NCBI GenBank assembly: GCA_016235665.1
Contig: JACRJI010000001.1
Span: forward strand, 62,001-126,000
DNA length: 64,000 nucleotides
From: a candidate division TA06 bacterium
GTDB taxonomy: Bacteria; Edwardsbacteria; AC1; EtOH8
Direction: 5' to 3'
Positions within the stretch are counted from its first letter, which is position 1; the number at the start of each line of letters is the position of its first letter. Below, in pieces: positions 23,820 through 31,520 of this stretch. Under the pieces are notes generated by a model. That model was not told where the DNA came from. It saw only the letters and a list, made by a program, of their open reading frames with translations, and searched no databases. The translations under genes and the position numbers were made by a program.

Positions 23820-23916
23820 TTATATTAACTCCTTGATAATTAACTTAGTATAGATTTTAAGTTTAACCTATAATTTGTTATTTTGCAAGATTAAAATTGC
23901 TTAAAATGCAATAAAA

Positions 23917-23941
23917 AAAGCGGCTGAAAAACAGCCGCTTT
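23917..23941 (-). terminator. Intrinsic terminator after the SpoIID gene
   Basis: On the minus strand AAAGCGGCTG and CAGCCGCTTT form a perfect 10-bp stem around a five-base TTTTT loop, followed by TTTT then ATTGC. It ends the six-gene operon whose last gene stops at 23992 and insulates it from the ExeA gene beyond. Confidence 0.9.
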
Positions 23942-23991
23942 AAACCGGTAAAATTATAGAAAATTTGCTGAATTGTTATAAAAACATTTTA

Positions 23992-25179
23992 TCAAAAAAG
24001 CCTCTTAATTTCCACCTCCCGGTAATAATGTCTTAAAATATTATTATAGCTCTTTCCCTCCCGGGCCATCCCGATGGCCCCCCACTGGCAAAGCCCCACC
24101 CCGTGCCCGTATCCGGAACCTTCCAGGGTCATGGAAGCGACGAAGCCTTCTTCATCCCGCTGCACCTTCAGCTCGAACCTGGTGCTCAAGACCGGGCTGG
24201 CTGAAAGTCCAAACCTGATCTTGTCCTTGTACAGCACAGTGTCCCCGCAAACGGCCGATACCTTCAGGGCCAGCACCCGGCCGGATCGGGATCTTTCCAG
24301 TATCTCCGCATTCCTGATCCTGGCCTGGGGTTGGCCGGGGAAAAGCCTGTCCAGCATTTCCCGGGCGGTAACCGTATCCTGCCAGGAATACCGGGGTGAG
24401 ATCTTGCAGTAGTCGTCTTTGACTGACCTCAGGAAGGGAAACCTCTCGTCAATTGCCTGCCAGACCTCGGAAGGCATTGCGGTGTGGCCCCCGCAGGTGG
24501 AATGGAAATTGGCCGCGATCACTTTGCCGTCGCAGGTCAGAACCTGGCCCCGGGTTTCCTCCACCGCTTTTCGGATCAAGGGAGGAACGTTCCCGCCGCT
24601 GTTGTAGGCTTGGTGCTGGACCCCGGCTTCGATGTCGTAACCGGCCTCGGGCGAGGCCCCGATCCTGGTGATGGCGTAACTGCGAGAGGCCACCGCCTGG
24701 GCTTTCAAGGCCTCCAGTTCCTGGCGGCCGCTGCCCATCTCGGCGCTGACCACGCCCAAAAGATATTTTTCCAGTTCGGTCTCCAGCACCAGCAGCAGGC
24801 TATTGCCAGCTGCCTGGCGGATTTCGGCCGGCCCGGAGAATTCCCGTTGGTTGATGAAGAATGGCGACCGGGAGTAGATCCTGACAAAACCCCGGATCGG
24901 GCCCAGGGTCTGGCCCTGGCTGGTTTGGATGGCCAGTCCCCCGGACGCAGGCAACAGCTTCCAGCATTGCCCGGGAACAATGGCTGCGCTGTGGTCCTGA
25001 TCGCTGAGATAGACGGTGTCTGCACCCTGCACCTCCGCCTGAGGAAGGCCGCGGCCCAGGGCGATCCGGATCAGCGCCACTTCCGGCTCTGGTTTTTGCG
25101 ACAGGTAACGGGGGGCGCATCCGGCCAGGACCGATCCCAGCAAGATCAGCGTAATTTTAAGGAAATTATTTTTTCTCAT
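23992..25179 (-). CDS. SpoIID/LytB-domain lipoprotein
   Basis: The 395-residue product has a lipoprotein signal (LILLGSVLAGC, lipidated Cys about residue 21). SpoIID-family motifs follow: LLGVVSAEMGS with the likely catalytic Glu, LKAQAVASRSYAITR, FHSTCGGHT, and near the end GSGYGHGVGLCQWGA. SpoIID is a lytic transglycosylase that cuts denuded glycan in sporulating Firmicutes; in non-sporulating bacteria homologues are thought to remodel the wall. It overlaps the upstream TMTC-like gene by 14 bp and is the last gene of the operon, ending at a strong terminator. Its link to glycosylation genes may mean envelope glycan work. Confidence 0.9.
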   Translation of the reverse strand: MRKNNFLKITLILLGSVLAGCAPRYLSQKPEPEVALIRIALGRGLPQAEVQGADTVYLSDQDHSAAIVPGQCWKLLPASGGLAIQTSQGQTLGPIRGFVRIYSRSPFFINQREFSGPAEIRQAAGNSLLLVLETELEKYLLGVVSAEMGSGRQELEALKAQAVASRSYAITRIGASPEAGYDIEAGVQHQAYNSGGNVPPLIRKAVEETRGQVLTCDGKVIAANFHSTCGGHTAMPSEVWQAIDERFPFLRSVKDDYCKISPRYSWQDTVTAREMLDRLFPGQPQARIRNAEILERSRSGRVLALKVSAVCGDTVLYKDKIRFGLSASPVLSTRFELKVQRDEEGFVASMTLEGSGYGHGVGLCQWGAIGMAREGKSYNNILRHYYREVEIKRLF

Positions 25180-27055
25180 TTTTCTTCAAGGCTTCGATCC
25201 TCCGGCCGATGAACTCCCGGTTGACCGGCTGGCCCAGCTTTTGGGCGGTCTGTAAAAATATTCCCCACTGGACCGCCGCTCCGGCGGGATCGGTCTTTTC
25301 CAAAGCCTGGGCCAGGTTCATCCTGCTCTCCAGATGATCGGGGTTTGACGCCAGGGCCTTTTGCCAAAGTCCTATGGCCTGACCTTCATTGCCCTGCCGG
25401 ATCAAGGCCAGGGCCAGGCCGTTGTAAGAACCGGGATCGCCGGGGTTGGCGGCCACGGCTTTTGAGTAAACCTCCGCGGCCTTATCCCACATTTTTTGTT
25501 GGCAATAGATGATTCCCAGGTTGGTCCATCCCTCCTTGCTTTCAGGATCAAGGGAAACCGCCTGTTTAAAGGCTTCTTCAGCCCGAAGCAGGTCGCCCTT
25601 GCCTCCATAGCTGATGCCCAGCGTTATATAGGCGTCAGGGCTGGCGGGATCAAAAGACAGGTTTTTAAGGGCATAGATGATCGCCTGGTCGTACTTCTCC
25701 CACTTGGCGTAAACCAGTGACAGGCCGTGCAGGCTGTTGAAATAAGTAGGGTCTAGTTCCTCTGCCCTTAACAGATGGCGCTCGGCGGAAGGCAGGTCGC
25801 CTTTCTGGTAATAAAAGTTTCCCAGGTAATCGTGGGCGATGTAGGAATTTGGGGAACGGGAAACCTCGGTGGTCCAGAATCTGAAAGGATCCTGCCATTC
25901 CAGATTTCGTCTTATGGAAAGGGTCATCATGGCTATCAGGACAAGGAACAAGACGGCCCCAGCCAGTTTCCTGTTCTCCAGCCTGCTCCAAAGATATCCG
26001 GCCCATACCGCAAAACCCATCAAGGGCAGATATAAGAACCTCTCCGCCAGAATGGCCGTCAACGGCAGCAGGTTGGAGACCGGCATCAGGCCGGCCACCA
26101 GCCACAGCCAGCCGAAGGCCAGGTATCTCTGTTTTTTGATGTCCTGCCAGGCCAGCAGGCTGATGCCCGACAAAACTGCCAGGGAACCAAGCACCCGCCA
26201 ATCCAGCAGGGAAGTGGAAAGCTGATAGACATAATCCACCCGCGGCCGGAGAGGAAGGAACAGCAGCCGGACGTATTCCAAAGACGCCCGGAACATGGTG
26301 AAGAACGTGGTCCAGACGGAGTCGCCCCAGTATGGGCATTGCGAGACCCGGCCCAGAGCCAGCCGCCGCACTGCCAGGTAAGCCAGTATCAGGACAAAAT
26401 AGGGTGCATATCTTTTCCATCCGGCGGCCAGCGTCCTGATCCTGCCCTGGCCCTCAAAAAGCCAGTCGTAAAGCATGATCAGCAGGGGAATGACCACGGC
26501 CGTTTCCTTGGACAAGAGGGCCGGAACGAAGCAGGCCAGCGACAAAACCAGATGTATCTTTTTCCGGGTCTGAAAATATTTCCGGTAAAAGATGAACATC
26601 ATCAGGCCGAAAGCTGTGAACATCAGGTCGCCCCGGCTGGAGATCCAGGCCACCGCCTCGGTCTGGACCGGGTGCAGGGCAAATATAAGGCAGGCCATGG
26701 TTGTCAGCCGCCGGTCATTGAACAGCTGTCCCAGCAGGATATATGCCAGCAGGATGTTCAGCAGGTGCCACAGCAGGCTGGTCAGGTGAAAGCCGAAGGC
26801 GCCTGAGCCCCAGATCTTATAATCAATCAGGTACGAGACCGTCCGCAGCGGCCGCCAGATCCCGTCCCAGAAGATGCTGGCCATGGAGCGGCTGGAGTTG
26901 GCAAAGTACTCCGGGACAAACCGCCACTCACGGATCTTGGCGTTCTCCTGCACAAAAAAACGGTCATCGTACATGAAATCGGCCGAGAATACCGGCCAAT
27001 AGGCGATGACCGTCAGGGCCAGGATCAGGATTATTTTATAATGTCTTTTTAGCAA
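25166..27055 (-). CDS. TMTC-like membrane glycosyltransferase with C-terminal TPRs
   Basis: The 629-residue product has about 10-12 membrane segments in residues 1-390 and TPRs in 400-620 (NYFYQ-type AERHLLRAEELDPTYF, AEEAFKQAVSLDPESKEG, AAEVYSKAVAANPGDPGSY). The first loop carries the acidic pair in FMYDDRFFVQENAK, then IWRPLRTVSYLID and GFHLTSLLWHLLN; this order (DD, WRPL, FHL-LLH) is that of TMTC/DUF1736 GT-C proteins, which transfer mannose from a dolichol-phosphate donor to proteins in animals. The start appears to be TTG at 27055; an in-frame stop lies just upstream. It belongs to the operon with a Dpm1-like GT2. Donor and target are inferred, not shown. Confidence 0.8.
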   Translation of the reverse strand: MLKRHYKIILILALTVIAYWPVFSADFMYDDRFFVQENAKIREWRFVPEYFANSSRSMASIFWDGIWRPLRTVSYLIDYKIWGSGAFGFHLTSLLWHLLNILLAYILLGQLFNDRRLTTMACLIFALHPVQTEAVAWISSRGDLMFTAFGLMMFIFYRKYFQTRKKIHLVLSLACFVPALLSKETAVVIPLLIMLYDWLFEGQGRIRTLAAGWKRYAPYFVLILAYLAVRRLALGRVSQCPYWGDSVWTTFFTMFRASLEYVRLLFLPLRPRVDYVYQLSTSLLDWRVLGSLAVLSGISLLAWQDIKKQRYLAFGWLWLVAGLMPVSNLLPLTAILAERFLYLPLMGFAVWAGYLWSRLENRKLAGAVLFLVLIAMMTLSIRRNLEWQDPFRFWTTEVSRSPNSYIAHDYLGNFYYQKGDLPSAERHLLRAEELDPTYFNSLHGLSLVYAKWEKYDQAIIYALKNLSFDPASPDAYITLGISYGGKGDLLRAEEAFKQAVSLDPESKEGWTNLGIIYCQQKMWDKAAEVYSKAVAANPGDPGSYNGLALALIRQGNEGQAIGLWQKALASNPDHLESRMNLAQALEKTDPAGAAVQWGIFLQTAQKLGQPVNREFIGRRIEALKKNEKK

Positions 27056-27093
27056 CCGTCGGTTTAAGTGTTATTTGCCGCATTGGTTATTTC

Positions 27094-28500
27094 TTATCCC
27101 GCCCAATCCCGGAACCCCCACAATGCCCTGAAGGTCTGCTTCCAGGCGGCCGGGGTTTTAAGAGACCTCATGGTCTTCAGTATCTGTCCGGGCCTCAGGT
27201 AAAATTCCCGGAAAGCCCTGCTCCTGAAGGCTTCCACCTCGGCGGGATCCAGCTCCGGTGTTTTGATGACGGAAAAGTTCTGTTCAAAGAACCTCCAGTC
27301 CCGGTTGGTTATCCAGCCTTCATCATTGGCTCGGGCATAAAGTTCCGAACCGGGAAAAGGCACCGCGGAATAGAACTGGGCAAAATCAAAATCCAATTCC
27401 TTCGCCAGGTCCAGGGTGGTTCTCAGATCCTCCCTGGTTTCACCGGGGTACCCGAACATCACGTGGGCCGTGACCTGCAGGCCGGCCTTTTGCGCCATGG
27501 CCACTGCTTTCCGGGTCTGATCTACCGTGGTCCCCTTGGCCATCAGGTCCAGGATCCTCTGGCTGCCGGACTCCACCCCAAAGCCTATCATCCAGCAACC
27601 CGCCTGTTGGAATCTTTCCAGCATCTCCCGGTCCACCTGGTCCACCCGGCTGTTGCAGACCCAGCCGATATTGAGTTTTCGGGAGATTATCTCGTCTGCC
27701 ACTGACAGGGCATGATCCCTGTCCAAGGTGAAAGATTCGGCCCAGAAAAGGAACTGGTTCACTCCGGTCTGCTTGATGTCGTGTTCTATCTCATCCACGA
27801 TCCTTTTGGGGGAGAACTTTCTGAGCCTTTTCCCGTAATAGACATGGTCGGCGCAGAACCGGCAGCCAAAAGGACAGCCCCGGTTGGTGGCCAAAAGCAG
27901 GAACGGCTGGTCCGAGAGCGGGAGTTTATAAAGATTCTTGTCAATCAGGTCCCAGGCCGGGTAAGGCAGGCGGTCAAGATCTTCCATGGTGGCCCTGGGC
28001 GGGTTGTGAAGAACCTTCCCCTGCCGGCGGTAGCTGATGCCGGAGATGCCGTCAAACTTTTCCCCTGAGACCAGTTCCAGCGCGGTCTGCTCCGGCTCCC
28101 CCATTATTATGACATCCAAGCCCCGGGAAAGGCCGAAGGTCTCCTCCGGCAGGGCGGTGGGGTGGATGCCAAAAAACGCGGTCCGGCAGCCCGGCAGAGC
28201 TTGGGCCGTCTCGTCCACCGTCTCCATGTCTCCGGCGATGGACGGGGTGGCGCTGTTGAACAGGCACCAGTCGGGGGCATATTCCTTGACGATCTGGATC
28301 AGCCTGGACCTGGAGATATTTTCCACTATGCAGTCGTGCAGTTTCACCTGATGCCCGGCCCGGCGCAGCACCGCCGCGGTCAGGGCCAGGGAAAGCGGCG
28401 GCCAGACCGAGGTCCAGGCCCCTGCCCGCTGCATGCACCTTCCCTCCCGCACCTGGGACACCCCCAGATAGGCCGGGGGATTTACCAGCAAAACCTTCAA
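27094..28500 (-). CDS. B12-binding-type radical SAM protein
   Basis: The product (about 468 residues from TTG at 28500) has an N-terminal Rossmann-like B12-binding domain (VLLVNPPAYLGVS, LTAAVLRRAGHQVKLHD) that lacks the DxHxxG cobalamin His motif, then the radical SAM domain with RGCPFGCRFCAD (Cys about 209, 213, 216) and MFGYPGETREDLRTTL. The C-terminus (REFYLRPGQILKTMRSL) resembles BchE-like/hopanoid or lipid-modifying members. TTG at 28500 overlaps the glycosyltransferase stop as TTGA with GGGAG eight bases before it, so this start is preferred over the ATG at 28527. Substrate unknown; a lipid or sugar is likely from context. Confidence 0.82.
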   Translation of the reverse strand: MKVLLVNPPAYLGVSQVREGRCMQRAGAWTSVWPPLSLALTAAVLRRAGHQVKLHDCIVENISRSRLIQIVKEYAPDWCLFNSATPSIAGDMETVDETAQALPGCRTAFFGIHPTALPEETFGLSRGLDVIIMGEPEQTALELVSGEKFDGISGISYRRQGKVLHNPPRATMEDLDRLPYPAWDLIDKNLYKLPLSDQPFLLLATNRGCPFGCRFCADHVYYGKRLRKFSPKRIVDEIEHDIKQTGVNQFLFWAESFTLDRDHALSVADEIISRKLNIGWVCNSRVDQVDREMLERFQQAGCWMIGFGVESGSQRILDLMAKGTTVDQTRKAVAMAQKAGLQVTAHVMFGYPGETREDLRTTLDLAKELDFDFAQFYSAVPFPGSELYARANDEGWITNRDWRFFEQNFSVIKTPELDPAEVEAFRSRAFREFYLRPGQILKTMRSLKTPAAWKQTFRALWGFRDWAG

Positions 28501-29168
28501 GTCAGCATCTCCCGGAGGATGTGCCACAGGAATTTCCAGCCCTGGCTGGTCTTCAGCTTGGAGACCCCGCCCTGCCGGGAATATTCGTGGCTGGCTATCT
28601 CGGTGATCCTCAGACCCCGTTTGAGGGCCTTGATCACCATTTCCTGCTCGATCAGGAAACCGTCGGCTTTCAACCCCAGTTCCCTGGCCTTCCGGACTTC
28701 GATGGCCCGGAATCCGTTCTCGCAGTCGGTGATATCGGCCTTCCAGCGCCAGTTGAGCATCAGGCTGATCAATGCTCCGCCGGCCTGGCGGATGATGTTG
28801 TCCAAAGTGCCGTGGAACTCGTCCGAACCGCCCCGCAATCTGGAAGCGATCACCAGGTCGGCCCGGCCTTCCCTGATCGGCCGGACCAGTTCCGGGATGT
28901 CCGAGGACTGATGCGAGCCGTCGGCGTCCATCAGCACCAGGATCTCTCCCCGGGCTTTTTGTATGGCCAGCCGCACCCCGGCCCCCTTGCCCCGGCCGTC
29001 ATCGGCCAGCACCAACGCGCCTTCATTCCGGGCTATCTCTGCCGTCCGGTCAACGGAACCGCCGTCAACCACCAGCAGTTCGCCGGCATGGTTTCTTGCG
29101 CCGAGCACCGCCCGGGCGATGGTGGATTCCTCGTCCCTGGCAATTATGGCTACGGTAATGTTTTTCAC
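28497..29168 (-). CDS. GT2 glycosyltransferase, Dpm1-like
   Basis: The 223-residue product is a single GT-A domain: VAIIARDEESTIARAVL, ELLVVDGGSVDRTAEIA, a DADGSHQSSDIPELV metal-binding DAD, SRLRGGSDEFHGTLDN, and NGFRAIEVRKARELGLKADGF with FLIEQEMVIKAL. This pattern resembles polyprenyl/dolichyl-phosphate mannose synthases and related lipid-linked sugar synthases. It lacks the C-terminal membrane helices of some relatives. It starts and ends in four-base overlaps (29165-29168 with the TPR gene, 28497-28500 with the radical SAM gene). In the operon it could make the lipid-phosphate sugar used by the TMTC-like protein. Confidence 0.85.
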   Translation of the reverse strand: MKNITVAIIARDEESTIARAVLGARNHAGELLVVDGGSVDRTAEIARNEGALVLADDGRGKGAGVRLAIQKARGEILVLMDADGSHQSSDIPELVRPIREGRADLVIASRLRGGSDEFHGTLDNIIRQAGGALISLMLNWRWKADITDCENGFRAIEVRKARELGLKADGFLIEQEMVIKALKRGLRITEIASHEYSRQGGVSKLKTSQGWKFLWHILREMLT

Positions 29169-30205
29169 TTACTGTCCTTAAGTTTCTTCTCAGCCTGCTT
29201 AAGCACTTCGTAAGCCCGGCCTCTTTCGTATTTCAGCCGCCGGGCTGACCGTTCATCCAAAGCCAGGTTCAGAGCTTTTTGGGATGTTTCCAGGGCTTCC
29301 CGGTATTTTTTCTGCTGGTAGTAACACTTGGCCAGGCGGCTGCCTACGACCACCCGGTTGAAATTGTTCATCGGCTGGCTCTGGTCCAGCAGTTTCAGCA
29401 GCCGGGCATATCCGTCGGAGCCCTTGTCCCATTGCTTGGTCCGCCAGTAAACTTCCGGGGCTATCCAAAAAAAAACGTGGTTTTGAGGATAACTATTCTC
29501 TAGTTGCCGGGCCTGCTCCAGGGCCAGCGGGTATTTTTCATAATCTACATATATCCAGGCTAGGCCGTTCTGGGCCATTACCTTTGAATAGCGCCCCTTT
29601 TCTATCGCCAGCTTGATCTCTGCTGTGCCCTGTTCCCGGTTGTCGCCGATGAAAGGCAGCCACTTCAGAACGCTGGTGGCCTTGGTGCGGAAATAGTGAA
29701 AAGAGCCGATGCCCATATAAGCGTCATACAACTGGGGATCCAAGGCGGCGGCTTTGTTCAGATCGGAGACGGCCGACAGGCCGTTGTTCAGGGCCGAAAA
29801 GTAATCCTTGGTCCGGACCTTAATGGCTGCCCGGTAGGCATAGGTCCCTCCCCGGATGAAAAAGGCCCAGGCATCGCGGCGGTCCTGCGAGATGGCCCGG
29901 CCGGAAAGGTCCAGTGAGCTGTCCAATAGTGATCTCTGGAGATCATCCCAGACATCGGTCTCGTAGGCCATGGATCTGAGCTGGTAGGCTCCGGCCTTGA
30001 AAAAATATCCGGCCGGGTTTTTGGGATGCTGGTTTATGAAGGCGTCGAAGGTGTCTATGGCTTCCTGATACTGTCCCTGGTAAAGGATCTCCAGCCCCCG
30101 GTCTATCCGGAGATCAAATTCATCTCCCACCGCCGCCTTCAATGATGAGAGAGGCCACAGCAGAAGGACAAAAAGGAATAATATATATGCTGAATTATTT
30201 TTCAC
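29165..30205 (-). CDS. Exported TPR-like protein
   Basis: The 346-residue product begins with a hydrophobic signal (SAYILFLFVLLLWPLSSLKA). TPR-like repeats follow: GLEILYQGQYQEAIDTFDAF, PAGYFFKAGAYQLRSM, a central less regular part with LLDSSLDLSGRA and DPQLYDAYMGIGSFHYFR, then LAKCYYQQKKYREALETSQK near the end. This resembles periplasmic TPR proteins of surface-glycan systems. It overlaps its neighbours by four bases at both ends (30202-30205 and 29165-29168). No enzymatic motif is seen. It probably scaffolds partners of the operon outside the cytoplasm. Confidence 0.75.
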   Translation of the reverse strand: MKNNSAYILFLFVLLLWPLSSLKAAVGDEFDLRIDRGLEILYQGQYQEAIDTFDAFINQHPKNPAGYFFKAGAYQLRSMAYETDVWDDLQRSLLDSSLDLSGRAISQDRRDAWAFFIRGGTYAYRAAIKVRTKDYFSALNNGLSAVSDLNKAAALDPQLYDAYMGIGSFHYFRTKATSVLKWLPFIGDNREQGTAEIKLAIEKGRYSKVMAQNGLAWIYVDYEKYPLALEQARQLENSYPQNHVFFWIAPEVYWRTKQWDKGSDGYARLLKLLDQSQPMNNFNRVVVGSRLAKCYYQQKKYREALETSQKALNLALDERSARRLKYERGRAYEVLKQAEKKLKDSK

Positions 30206-31386
30206 AGCAGGTGCCTTCCTAAAAGCAGCAGGCCGGGGTCCGACCTTACCACCTGCTTGGCCACGTCTATGGGATTTATTTTTGACGGATCCTTGTCCTT
30301 CAGCAGTTTGGCCAGCAGCCGGGCGATCCGGTTCATGTCATCATCTTCCAGTTTCAAGAAAGCCCGGCGGACCTTGGCGTGGTATTTGATGTCCTTCCAC
30401 AGGCCCGACCACCAAAGGGCGGGATAATCCCCGAGTGCCTTTTCGCTCCCGGTCTTCAGGTATTCCGATATTTGGCGGGCGGCCATCTGCCCCGAGGCCA
30501 TGGCAATGGCGATCCCGGCCCCGGACAGGGGATCGGTCAGCCGGGCGGCATCGCCGGCCAGCAGCACGTTCCTGGATACCATGGGATGGTCTTCCTCCAG
30601 CGCCGGCGTGCCTCCGCACATGGTCTCTATGACCCGGGCCTGGGGAAAATGTTTTTTAAGGAATTGATCCAGATATTCACCGGGCTTTTTTTGCCCGGCC
30701 ATAGTGCTCAGGATACCAAGTCCCACATTGGCCCGGCCCTCCCCCTTGGGGAAGACCCATAAATAACCGCCGGGAGAAATCTCCCTCCCCACCCAAAACC
30801 TGACCATGTCCGCGGGACCGTCGATTCCTGACATCAGGTACTGTACGCAGGAATGCAGTTCGCCAGGTTTCATGGCCGTGTTCAGTCCGGCCCAGGCTCC
30901 GGTCAAGGATTCCACCCCGTCGGCCCCGATGACGGCCCGGCAGGCGACATCTCGTATCTGGTCCCGGTACAGGACCCTGACCCCGGTAAAGGCTCCCTTT
31001 TCATCAGCGATCAGGCCCACCGCCTCGGCATTGACCAGCACAAAAGCTCCGGTTCCGGCCGCCCGTTGGACCAGACAGCGGTCAAACAATTTGCGTTCCA
31101 GCACGTACCCCACTCCAGGCCAGGGCACCGCCACTTCGGTGCCGTCCGGTGAATATAGCACTGCCCCGTTGATGGGCGCAGCTATCCATTTGGGGTCCGG
31201 CCGGCAGAACAGCTCCAGGCTCTTCAGGCTGACGGCCTCGGCGCAGCATAGTGGGATGCCTACCTCTCGGTGCTTCTCCAAAAGCAACACCGAATGACCC
31301 GACTGGGCTAACGTTTCGGCGGCCAATGCTCCGGCCGGACCGGCACCGATGACCACTGTATCATATTGACAGTTGAGTAATTCCAT
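30202..31386 (-). CDS. Geranylgeranyl-reductase-family FAD protein
   Basis: The 394-residue product has the FAD dinucleotide motif VVIGAGPAGALAAETLAQSG at the start, a middle GADGVESLTGAWAGL, the WVFPKGEGRANVGLGIL segment typical of geranylgeranyl reductases, and a second FAD motif LAGDAARLTDPLSGAGIAIA. The family saturates isoprenoid chains: archaeal lipids, chlorophyll phytol, menaquinone and dolichol-like polyprenols. A TTGAAA-17-TAACAT promoter ends nine bases before the ATG and no ribosome site is seen, so the mRNA may be leaderless. It heads the operon with GT2 and TMTC-like genes, so a polyprenol carrier is a fitting but unproven substrate. Confidence 0.85.
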   Translation of the reverse strand: MELLNCQYDTVVIGAGPAGALAAETLAQSGHSVLLLEKHREVGIPLCCAEAVSLKSLELFCRPDPKWIAAPINGAVLYSPDGTEVAVPWPGVGYVLERKLFDRCLVQRAAGTGAFVLVNAEAVGLIADEKGAFTGVRVLYRDQIRDVACRAVIGADGVESLTGAWAGLNTAMKPGELHSCVQYLMSGIDGPADMVRFWVGREISPGGYLWVFPKGEGRANVGLGILSTMAGQKKPGEYLDQFLKKHFPQARVIETMCGGTPALEEDHPMVSRNVLLAGDAARLTDPLSGAGIAIAMASGQMAARQISEYLKTGSEKALGDYPALWWSGLWKDIKYHAKVRRAFLKLEDDDMNRIARLLAKLLKDKDPSKINPIDVAKQVVRSDPGLLLLGRHLL

Positions 31387-31394
31387 AGAACTTT

Positions 31395-31423
31395 ATGTTA
31401 ACATAACAACCATATTATTTCAA
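31395..31423 (-). promoter_or_regulatory. Promoter of the GGR-like operon, giving a near-leaderless mRNA
   Basis: On the minus strand a -35 TTGAAA (31423-31418) and -10 TAACAT (31400-31395) are 17 bases apart. The start site would fall near 31388, only about two bases before the ATG at 31386. No Shine-Dalgarno sequence lies before that ATG. Confidence 0.5.
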
Positions 31424-31482
31424 GATATTTAAATCCAAAAGGTGAAAGGCTTTTTTCGGAAAAACATTCCGGCATAAAATTG

Positions 31483-31512
31483 TTGACTTTGGCCAGCCGG
31501 TTGGGTTATTAT
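31483..31512 (+). promoter_or_regulatory. Promoter of the plus-strand glycosylation island, near-leaderless
   Basis: TTGACT (31483-31488) and TATTAT (31507-31512) are separated by 18 bases. Transcription would start near 31519, two bases before the ATG at 31521, and no Shine-Dalgarno sequence is present. It is divergent to the promoter at 31395-31423. Confidence 0.6.
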
Positions 31513-31520
31513 CTAAAGAT

